From assembly GCA_036379455.1 (NCBI GenBank), contig DASVGQ010000101.1, positions 1 through 15,545 on the forward strand: DNA of 15,545 nucleotides. Reading direction: 5' to 3'. The position numbers and the translations under genes were made by a program. Below are positions 1-5,910 of the stretch, one piece after another. The notes under the pieces are model-generated. The model was not told where the DNA came from. It saw only the letters and a list, made by a program, of their open reading frames with translations, and searched no databases. The stretch is from SCRT01 sp036379455. Lineage in GTDB: Bacteria > Pseudomonadota > Gammaproteobacteria > Nevskiales > Nevskiaceae. How positions within the stretch are numbered: position 1 is the first letter of the stretch; the number at the start of each line of letters is the position of its first letter.

Positions 1-1418
1 TGCACCACCAGGTGTGGCGAAACGACCGCCGGCACCGTGGCCGCGTGCGGGTCGCGGCCCATGGCACAGGTGCCGACCTGGTGGTGATAGGTGACCGCCG
101 TCCTGCGGACGTAGTCCTCGAGCGCATCGTCGGCTACGCCCGGACCCGGGTAGAGCTCGGTGGCGCCCCAGGCCTTCAGCGCCGCCTGCCGTCCGACGCG
201 GCGGCACTGCGCCACGGAGGCGATGAGCGCCGCGACGTCTTCCGGCGTCGCCAGGAAGTCCGGGTCGATGACCAGCCCGTCGTCGGGGCCGGGGCCGGCG
301 AGCGTCACTTTCCCGCGTGAGGTCGGCCGGATCAGCCCGCCGAGCAGCGTGAAGGCGTCGGGTGGCCCGGCCATGCCGTCGACGTAGTAGGGCACGCTGA
401 AGACGATCGGCTGGGTATCGGGGGCGTCGAGCTCCGGCCGGCTGCGCCAGAACCAGTGCACCTGCGTAACGGAAACGCCGGCCTCGGGCGGACCCACCGG
501 GCGCTTCGTCGTGAAGATGACCGGTACCAGCAGGTGGTCGTGCAGGTTGCGGCCGACGCCCGGAAGATCGACGGTGCTTTCAATCCCGAGCGCGCGCAGC
601 TCGTCCGCCGGGCCGATGCCGCTGCGCAGCAGCAGGCGCGGCGAGTCCATTACGCCCGCGCACACCACGACCTCGTCGGCCGTCAGTTCGTGTTCCTGGC
701 CGTCCTTGGTGTAGCGGACGCCGACCGCGCGAAGCTTGCCGGCGGCGCGATCGACAAGGATCTGGTGGACGCGGCAGCCGATGTGCACCTGCACTGCCAT
801 GCGCAGCGGCTTGAGGTAGGCCGTGTAGGTCGTCACGCGGCGGCCGTTGCGCATCGTCACCTGTTCGATGCCGATGCCGTCCTGGTGCTCGCCGTTGTAG
901 TCCGGGTTCCATGGAATGCCTTCCTGCACGGCGGCGTCGATGACGCTCTGCTGGATCGGACTGAGGCGGTAGGCGTCCGTCATGTCGAGCAGCCCGCGGT
1001 TGCCCCGCAGCTTCGATTCGCCGCACGAATAGTTCTCGATGGAGCGGAACACCGGCGCGACGTCCTCCCACCCCCAGCCCGCACAGCCCATGCGCGCCCA
1101 ATGGTCGTAGTCGCTGGGGTTGCCGCGCACCCAGATCATGCCGTTGAGGGCGTGCGATCCGCCGAGGACCCGGCCCCGCGGCAGGTGCAGCCGGCGTCCG
1201 CCGGCGTGCGGCTGCGGCACGGTGTAGTAGTCCCAGTCCTCGTGGCCATGCCACAGCTCGATGACGCGCGCAGGGTCGTAGATGGCCGGGTTGACGTCTT
1301 CGCCGCCTGCCTCGAAGACATGCACGTGGGTGCCCGCCTCGGCCAAGCGCCGAGCGATCACGGAACCCGCCGAACCGGCGCCGACGACGATGACGCTGCG
1401 TGGTGTTGTGTACGACAT
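1..1418 (-). CDS. GMC-family FAD-dependent oxidoreductase (choline dehydrogenase-like), C-terminus outside the window
   Basis: Flavoprotein of the glucose-methanol-choline family, which oxidises an alcohol group using bound FAD; the substrate is unknown. The 472 visible codons read without interruption. They show the N-terminal dinucleotide-binding loop GAGSAG (residues 13-18), the first GMC signature GGSHALNGMIWVRG (86-99), a second signature region AGVMDSPRLLLRSGIGP (254-270), and YHHQVGTCAMG (444-454). His445 aligns with the first active-site His of the family. The partner His/Asn and about 50-80 residues should lie beyond base 1, so completeness cannot be judged. There is no signal peptide, so a cytoplasmic location is likely. 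The start at 1418 is favoured by a strong Shine-Dalgarno AAGGAGG at 1430-1436, 11 bases upstream. The gene is divergent from the binding-protein gene at 1805. It could be a choline, polyethylene glycol or other alcohol dehydrogenase. The family call is very secure; the substrate is open. Confidence 0.95.
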   Translation of the reverse strand, partial: MSYTTPRSVIVVGAGSAGSVIARRLAEAGTHVHVFEAGGEDVNPAIYDPARVIELWHGHEDWDYYTVPQPHAGGRRLHLPRGRVLGGSHALNGMIWVRGNPSDYDHWARMGCAGWGWEDVAPVFRSIENYSCGESKLRGNRGLLDMTDAYRLSPIQQSVIDAAVQEGIPWNPDYNGEHQDGIGIEQVTMRNGRRVTTYTAYLKPLRMAVQVHIGCRVHQILVDRAAGKLRAVGVRYTKDGQEHELTADEVVVCAGVMDSPRLLLRSGIGPADELRALGIESTVDLPGVGRNLHDHLLVPVIFTTKRPVGPPEAGVSVTQVHWFWRSRPELDAPDTQPIVFSVPYYVDGMAGPPDAFTLLGGLIRPTSRGKVTLAGPGPDDGLVIDPDFLATPEDVAALIASVAQCRRVGRQAALKAWGATELYPGPGVADDALEDYVRRTAVTYHHQVGTCAMGRDPHAATVPAVVSPHLVV

Positions 1419-1562
1419 GGATGGGCTCTCCTCCTTGCGCGTTCTTGTGGTGTGCCGCCGCGACGCCACGGGTAACGTTGGCCAGTGCAGCGTAGCGTCG
1501 CCGGCGCGCTGCGGTCGCACCGCGTGGATGGTCGCGCGCCGTCCCGCGGACTGCAAACGGGC

Positions 1563-1580
1563 GGCCGCGGTTCGCCGCGG
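1563..1580 (+). repeat. 18-bp hairpin repeat, copy 1
   Basis: The sequence GGCCGCGGTTCGCCGCGG contains a perfect 6-bp stem (CCGCGG/CCGCGG) closed by a TTCG loop. The same 18 bases occur on the minus strand at 4707-4724, also in an intergenic gap. No T-tract follows, so it does not look like an intrinsic terminator. By reading I found only these two copies. It may be part of a dispersed palindromic repeat family, or a chance product of very GC-rich spacer DNA. Confidence 0.5.
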
Positions 1581-1770
1581 TGCGGGCATTGCCGCGATCC
1601 GGCGCCCTGCCGACGCGACGCCGTGTGTGCGCAGGCGCTGATGGGTTCCCGGACGCCGCTTTTCCGGTGGCATACTGCGGCGGTTGCGGGAATGACGGTG
1701 GCGGGTGGGTGGTACGGAGCGCCGAGCGCGGGCCTGGGTCCGGCGCATCGCTCTCCGGCCCGTCGGACTG

Positions 1771-1786
1771 GGGCGCGGGCGCGCCC
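1771..1786 (+). promoter_or_regulatory. GC hairpin just upstream of the binding-protein Shine-Dalgarno
   Basis: GGGCGC (1771-1776) pairs with GCGCCC (1781-1786) across a four-base loop. It ends six bases before the GAGGAG Shine-Dalgarno at 1793-1798. A leader stem in this place could stabilise the mRNA or modulate initiation, but GC-rich spacers form such stems easily. This is a structural observation only. Confidence 0.2.
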
Positions 1787-1804
1787 GATCATGAGGAGAC
1801 AACG

Positions 1805-2986
1805 ATGCACAACAGAGGCATGGGGACCTGGTTGTTGGGAGCCACGATGGCGGCGGCGCTGGCGGCGGTGGTCCCGCTGTCTGCGTCCGCCGCGGAAGTC
1901 AAGATCGGCGTGACGATTTCCCAGACCGGGCCGGCGGCGTCGCTCGGCATTCCCGAGGCGCAGACGCTGACGCTGGTGCCGAAGGAAGTGGACGGGGTGA
2001 AGCTCAAGTACATCGTTCTGGACGACGCCACGAACCCGACGCACGCGGTGCAGAACTTCCAGCAGCTGACCTCCGACGATGGCGTGGACGTCGTGCTCGG
2101 TTCGTCGACGACGCCGACCTCGCTGGCGATGCTCAACACGGCGGAGAAGACCAAGACGCCGATGATCACCATTGCGCCGTTCCTGCACGCCGGCGAGGCG
2201 ATCAAGGGCCCGCTGAAATGGGCTTTCCAGTCGCCGCAGCGCATCGGATCGATGGCCAAACTCACCGTGGAGGCGATGCGGAAACAGCACGTCAAGACGC
2301 TCGGCTTCATCGGCTTCTCCGACGCCTACGGCCAGGACTGGCTGGACGTGATGCGGCGTGACATCGAGGGCACGGGCATCAAGCTGGTCGACGTGGAGCG
2401 CTTCGCGCGCAACGATACGAGCGTGACAGGCCAGGCCCTGAAGCTCGTGGCGGCCAATCCCGACGCCATCCTCATCGCCGCGTCGAGCAGTCCGTCCGTG
2501 CTGCCGCAGCAGGCGCTGAAGCGCAGTGGCTACAAGGGCCATATCTACCAGACCTTCGGCTCTGCGAACACGTCCGTGCTCAACCTGTGCGGCGCGGACT
2601 GCAACGGCATGCTGCTGGCGGCCGGGCCGGTGCTGGTGGCCGAGCAGCTCGAGCAGAGCAACCCGGTGCGGAAGCCGGCCATGGAGTACAAGACGCTCTA
2701 TGAGGACAAGTACGGCAAGAACACGGTGAGCGAGTTCGGCAGCAACATGTGGGACTCCGTGCACCTCGTCATGCACGCGATTCCGGTAGCGCTCAAGACC
2801 GGCGCCAAGCCGGGAACCGAGCAGTTCCGGGTGGCGATGCGTGATGCGATCGAAGCCACGCACGACCTGCCGCTGTCGGGCGGCGTGTTCAACTTCAGCC
2901 CGACTTATCACAGCGGTCCGAATCAGCATGACGCCGTGATGCTCGAGGCGGTGGACGGGCACTGGAAGTACCGGCCGGATCTGTAA
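1805..2986 (+). CDS. Branched-chain amino acid-type ABC transporter substrate-binding protein (LivJ-like, Peripla_BP_6)
   Basis: Periplasmic binding protein of the hydrophobic amino acid transporter (HAAT) type. These proteins capture amino acids, amides, or aromatic or short organic acids and deliver them to a LivHMGF-like permease. The 393-residue length is normal. Residues 1-30 form a signal peptide: Arg near the N-terminus, a hydrophobic core LLGATMAAALAAVVPL, and a likely cut in SASA-AEV. The mature protein opens with KIGVTISQTGPAASLG (33-48), the typical first strand and ligand loop of the family. The hinge-region sequence GFIGFSDAYGQDW (167-179) follows. Cys262 and Cys266 could form a periplasmic disulfide. 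The start at 1805 has GAGGAG six bases upstream. No permease or ATPase gene accompanies it: upstream is a divergent gene and downstream a terminator and a convergent gene, so it is probably transcribed alone. The ligand cannot be deduced; the neighbouring amidase and oxidoreductase suggest a catabolic substrate. Confidence 0.93.
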   Translation: MHNRGMGTWLLGATMAAALAAVVPLSASAAEVKIGVTISQTGPAASLGIPEAQTLTLVPKEVDGVKLKYIVLDDATNPTHAVQNFQQLTSDDGVDVVLGSSTTPTSLAMLNTAEKTKTPMITIAPFLHAGEAIKGPLKWAFQSPQRIGSMAKLTVEAMRKQHVKTLGFIGFSDAYGQDWLDVMRRDIEGTGIKLVDVERFARNDTSVTGQALKLVAANPDAILIAASSSPSVLPQQALKRSGYKGHIYQTFGSANTSVLNLCGADCNGMLLAAGPVLVAEQLEQSNPVRKPAMEYKTLYEDKYGKNTVSEFGSNMWDSVHLVMHAIPVALKTGAKPGTEQFRVAMRDAIEATHDLPLSGGVFNFSPTYHSGPNQHDAVMLEAVDGHWKYRPDL

Positions 2987-3062
2987 GCGCGTCGCCCGGC
3001 TCGTGGGTCGAACCCCCGCGGACCGGACGGCCGTATCGCGTTGAGCGCTGCCTGGCGCTGCG

Positions 3063-3090
3063 AATGGGCGAGGGTGATCCCTCGCCCATT
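3063..3090. terminator. Bidirectional hairpin terminator between convergent genes
   Basis: AATGGGCGAGGG (3063-3074) and CCCTCGCCCATT (3079-3090) form a perfect 12-bp stem with the four-base loop TGAT. It sits 76 bases after the binding-protein stop codon and 5 bases beyond the amidase stop codon, so it can serve both convergent genes. The stem ends in A/T pairs on both sides, but a long T-tract is lacking. It is either a weak intrinsic terminator or a 3'-end stabilising stem. Confidence 0.75.
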
Positions 3091-3095
3091 TCATG

Positions 3096-4487
3096 TCAGC
3101 CGCGCAGCACGCGCTCGATGCTGCGAGCGACCGCGAGCAGGTGGCGGTCGGAGCCCTGCGGACCGTCCAGCTCCATGCCCACCGGCAGCCCGTTCGCGGC
3201 ATCGCCCGCCGGCAGGCTGATGCCGGGAATGGCGGCGTTGCTGCCCGGGTCGGTATTGCGGATCAACGTGGGAAACGTCGGAACGCGCCGGCCGTTGAGC
3301 TCGAAGGTTTCGTCGTCGCCGATGCGCGGCGCGGTGACCCCGGAGGTAGGAAACAGCAGCGCGTCGATGCGCTGCGCGTGGAAGCACTCGGCGTAGGCCG
3401 CCTGCAGCCGCGGGCGATCCACGTCCAGTGCCTGCCGATATGCGGCTTCCGTGACCGCCTGTGCGCCCAGCTGCGAGGCGAGGATCGCGTGCACGTCGGG
3501 GCTGTGCACGCCGTCGAGCATGTCCTGCAGGCTGAGAGCGAGCCCCTGTGCGGCGAGGAAGCGCGGCAGCTCCTGGACGAACTCGTAGAGCGCGATCGGC
3601 ATGCCGACCTTCGCGTTGAGCCGCACGATGTCGTCGACGTCCACCTCCACCATGGTGGCGCCGGCCTCGCGCAGCGCCGTCATCGAGCGCTGCGCGACAT
3701 CCGCGACCTGCGGTTCAAGCTGCTCGAGGAACCAGCTGCGTGGCACGCCGAGGCGGATGCCGCTGAGCGCAAGCGTTTCCGCAGGTTCCGCGCCGCCGGC
3801 CATCACCTCGTCCAACAGGAGAATGTCGTCGACGCAGTGCGCCATGGGCCCCGGCGTATCCCGCGTGTGCGAGATGGGGACGATGCCGCGCGTCGGGTAG
3901 CGGCCGACCGTCGGCCGGAACCCCACGACGCCGCACAGCGCCGCGGGCTGACGCACCGATGCGCCGGTGTCGGTGCCGATGCCGGCCGGTACGAGGCCGC
4001 CGCCCACGGCGGCCGCCGTCCCGCCGCTCGAGCCGCCGGGGATGCGCGTTTCGTCGCGCGGGTTGCGCACTGCGCCGGTGGTGGCGTTGTTGCTGGTGCA
4101 GCCGAAGGCGAGCTCGTGCATGTTGGCCTTGCCGACCACCAGCGCCCCGGCGGCCCGCAGGCGCGCCATCACCGCCGCATCCGCGGTGGGCACGAAGCGC
4201 GCGAGCGCACCGGTTCCGGCGGTCGTCGGCATGCCGGCGACGTTGATGTTGTCCTTGATGGCGAGCGGGATGCTGTACAGCGCGCCGGCCGGGGTGCCTC
4301 GCGCGTCGAGCGCCGCCGCGTCGGCGAGCAGTTGTTCGGCGTCCCGGTGGATGAAGGCGTTCAGCGCCGCGCGCTGATCCTGTCGCGCGACGAAGGCTTG
4401 ACAGTATTCAACGCACGACAGGCTGCGCTTTCGCAGTTCCTGCGCGGCGCGGGTAATGGACCAGTCGGGAGGATTCATCGCGTCCAT
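3096..4487 (-). CDS. Amidase-signature hydrolase, indoleacetamide/mandelamide hydrolase type
   Basis: Amidase-signature enzyme that hydrolyses a carboxamide to the acid and ammonia; 463 residues, normal for the family. The Ser-cisSer-Lys triad is visible: Lys78 in AIKDN, Ser153 in GGSSGG, and nucleophile Ser177 in GTDTGASVRQPA. The spacings of 75 and 24 residues equal those of fatty acid amide hydrolase. MHELAFGCTSNN (123-134), PISHTRDTPGP (204-214) and IRNTDPGSNAAIPG (409-422) resemble IaaH (indoleacetamide hydrolase) rather than GatA, and no gatB or gatC is nearby. The residue before Ser177 is Ala, where IaaH-type enzymes usually have Gly. No signal peptide. The start is uncertain: Met1 (4487) and Met4 (4478) both lack a clear Shine-Dalgarno. 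It is on the same strand as ybdL but 251 bases downstream of it, and convergent with the binding-protein gene. The substrate is unknown; an aryl or aliphatic amide is plausible. Confidence 0.92.
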   Translation of the reverse strand: MDAMNPPDWSITRAAQELRKRSLSCVEYCQAFVARQDQRAALNAFIHRDAEQLLADAAALDARGTPAGALYSIPLAIKDNINVAGMPTTAGTGALARFVPTADAAVMARLRAAGALVVGKANMHELAFGCTSNNATTGAVRNPRDETRIPGGSSGGTAAAVGGGLVPAGIGTDTGASVRQPAALCGVVGFRPTVGRYPTRGIVPISHTRDTPGPMAHCVDDILLLDEVMAGGAEPAETLALSGIRLGVPRSWFLEQLEPQVADVAQRSMTALREAGATMVEVDVDDIVRLNAKVGMPIALYEFVQELPRFLAAQGLALSLQDMLDGVHSPDVHAILASQLGAQAVTEAAYRQALDVDRPRLQAAYAECFHAQRIDALLFPTSGVTAPRIGDDETFELNGRRVPTFPTLIRNTDPGSNAAIPGISLPAGDAANGLPVGMELDGPQGSDRHLLAVARSIERVLRG

Positions 4488-4738
4488 GATCGAGGCTCAT
4501 CGAGAGATGGAAGGGGCAGGGATGCCTGCGGCGAGCTTGTCACAGTACGGGCGATGGCGGCGGCTGCCGCGCCTGTGCGGCGAGCCGGCCGCCGGGCGCC
4601 GCCATCCGATCGGCGGTTCGCAGATATGCCGGTGTGCGGATTCATGTGCAGATCGGGCACGATGGCACCACGGCGGTGCGCTCCAGGTCGCCGTGCGATG
4701 AGCTTCCCGCGGCGAACCGCGGCCACCGCCGCACGTCG
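4488..4738. other. Intergenic gap between ybdL and the amidase gene
   Basis: This 251-base spacer is GC-rich and without a recognisable gene. It holds hairpin-repeat copy 2 next to the ybdL end (4707-4724) and an 8-base palindrome CCGATCGG (4606-4613). No convincing -35/-10 pair for the amidase was found by reading. The long gap makes a separate amidase promoter likely, but that is inference. Confidence 0.5.
4707..4724 (-). repeat. 18-bp hairpin repeat, copy 2
   Basis: Read on the minus strand this is GGCCGCGGTTCGCCGCGG, identical over 18 bases to the plus-strand sequence at 1563-1580. It begins 14 bases downstream of the ybdL stop codon and would form a 6-bp stem with a UUCG loop in that transcript. 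The position would suit a 3'-end stabiliser or a weak terminator, but no T-tract follows. The flanking bases differ between the two copies. Confidence 0.5.
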
Positions 4739-5878
4739 CTACAGCCGGCACAGGCGCTCGGCGCCGGCCTGCAGCGTGCGGTCGCTCTTGGCGAAGCAGA
4801 AGCGGATCAGGTGCGCGTCCGGCGGCGTTTCGCAGAACACCGAGACCGGAATGGCGGCGACGCCGTTCTCCCGCACCAGTCGCTGGCAGAAGTCGACGTC
4901 GCGCTGCGAGCTCACCGCGCCGTAGTCGGCGAGCTGGAAGAAGCCGCCGTGGACGTCCAGCAGCTTGAAGCGAGCGCCCGACAACAGGCCGCGGAAACGA
5001 TCGCGCTTGGCCTGGTAGAAGTCGGAGAGATCCCGCGCGTGCTCGGGGTGTTGTTCCAACACTTTCGCAAAGGCGCGCTGCGCGGGTTGGAAAGTGCAGA
5101 AGGTCAGGTATTGGTGCACCTTGCGGAACTCGGCGCTCAGCGGTTTTGGCGCCACGCAATAGCCCACCTTCCAGCCGGTGCAGTGCCAGGTCTTGCCGAA
5201 GGACGACAGCACGAAGCTGCGCGCGGCGAGCTGCGGCCGCCGCGACAAGCTGCGGTGCGGCTGTCCGTCGTAGACGATGTGCTCGTAGACCTCGTCGGAC
5301 ACGACCAGCAGTCCGTGGCGCTCGACGATCTCCGCGAGCGCGTCGAGGTCCGCTTCCGCGAGGATCGCGCCCGAGGGGTTGTGCGGGCTGTTGATCATGA
5401 TCATGCGGGTGCGCGGGGTGATCGCCTCGCGCACGCGCTGCCAGTTCACGGCGAAGGCGGGCAGCGTCAGCGGCACGTGGACGGCGGTGCCGCCCGCCAG
5501 CGTGATCGCCGGCTCGTAGGAGTCGTAGCAGGGGTCGAGCACGATCACCTCGTCCCCGGCTCGCACGGCGCAGGCCACGGCCGCGAAGATCGCCTCGGTG
5601 GCGCCCGACGTGACCGTCACTTCCGTTTCCGCGTCCACCTCGCGGCCGTAATAGCGCAGCACCTTGCGCGCGATCTGCTCGCGCAGCTCGGGGATGCCGC
5701 TCATCGGTGCGTATTGGTTGTAGCCGTCGCGCATGGCGCGCGCCAGTGCCTCCCGCAGCGGCAGCGGCGTCTCGAAATCCGGGAAGCCCTGGCCAAGGTT
5801 GACGGCGCCGTGTTCGTTCGCGAGCCGGCTCATGACCGTGAAGATGGTGGTGCCGACCTTCGGCAGCTTGGTTTCCAT
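4739..5878 (-). CDS. ybdL: Methionine aminotransferase, YbdL type (fold-type I PLP enzyme)
   Basis: Pyridoxal-phosphate aminotransferase of the class I/II family. The closest recognised relative is E. coli YbdL, which transfers the amino group of methionine (also aromatic residues and His) to a 2-oxo acid. The 379 residues match that family through their whole length, including KLPKVGTTIFTVMSRLA (4-20), GFPDFETP (31-38), TVTSGATEAIFAA (88-100), and NSPHNPSG with Asn167. Also present are SDEVYEH with Asp195 and Tyr198, the PLP lysine Lys229 in SSFGKTWHCTGWKVGYCVAP, and substrate-carboxylate Arg359 in LIRF. The start at 5878 has GGGGGAG (5886-5892) seven bases upstream. The gene begins 32 bases after the purL stop on the same strand, so it is probably the last gene of that operon. 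A role in methionine or methylthio-oxobutanoate salvage is likely from the family. Kynurenine aminotransferase activity is a less likely alternative. Confidence 0.93.
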   Translation of the reverse strand: METKLPKVGTTIFTVMSRLANEHGAVNLGQGFPDFETPLPLREALARAMRDGYNQYAPMSGIPELREQIARKVLRYYGREVDAETEVTVTSGATEAIFAAVACAVRAGDEVIVLDPCYDSYEPAITLAGGTAVHVPLTLPAFAVNWQRVREAITPRTRMIMINSPHNPSGAILAEADLDALAEIVERHGLLVVSDEVYEHIVYDGQPHRSLSRRPQLAARSFVLSSFGKTWHCTGWKVGYCVAPKPLSAEFRKVHQYLTFCTFQPAQRAFAKVLEQHPEHARDLSDFYQAKRDRFRGLLSGARFKLLDVHGGFFQLADYGAVSSQRDVDFCQRLVRENGVAAIPVSVFCETPPDAHLIRFCFAKSDRTLQAGAERLCRL

Positions 5879-5910
5879 CGCGTCTCTCCCCCGCGTCTGT
5901 GGCGGCCGGC

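Larger units (their letters stand above)
1419..1804. other. Divergent intergenic region between the GMC gene and the binding-protein gene
   Basis: This 386-base gap holds the start regions of two divergent genes. It contains the GMC Shine-Dalgarno (minus strand, 1430-1436), one copy of the 18-bp hairpin repeat (1563-1580), a GC hairpin (1771-1786), and the Shine-Dalgarno GAGGAG (1793-1798) of the plus-strand gene. A weak sigma70-like -10, CATACT (1671-1676), has no convincing -35 partner. I see no -24/-12 (sigma54) spacing. No convincing coding sequence is present; the open frames here lack recognisable homology and a ribosome binding site. Confidence 0.6.

Noticed and set aside
1660..1700. 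Possible sigma54 promoter from TGGCAT followed by TTGC upstream of the binding-protein gene.
   Set aside because: The distance between the GG and GC elements is about 15 bases instead of the required 10.
1358..3202. A 614-codon minus-strand frame across the GMC start, the intergenic region and the binding-protein gene.
   Set aside because: It is antisense to the well-supported binding protein and runs through the Shine-Dalgarno region of the GMC gene; its translation shows low-complexity Arg/His-rich sequence.
4488..4738. Possible small gene or gene remnant in the gap between ybdL and the amidase (frames of about 80 codons on both strands).
   Set aside because: No ribosome binding site, no recognisable motif and strongly biased composition; they look like random open frames in GC-rich DNA.
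3096..5878. Possible auxin (indole-3-acetate) pathway from an IaaH-like amidase plus an aromatic-capable aminotransferase.
   Set aside because: The indoleacetamide route needs a tryptophan 2-monooxygenase, which is absent here; the aminotransferase matches YbdL and belongs with purL by spacing. No pathway can be claimed.
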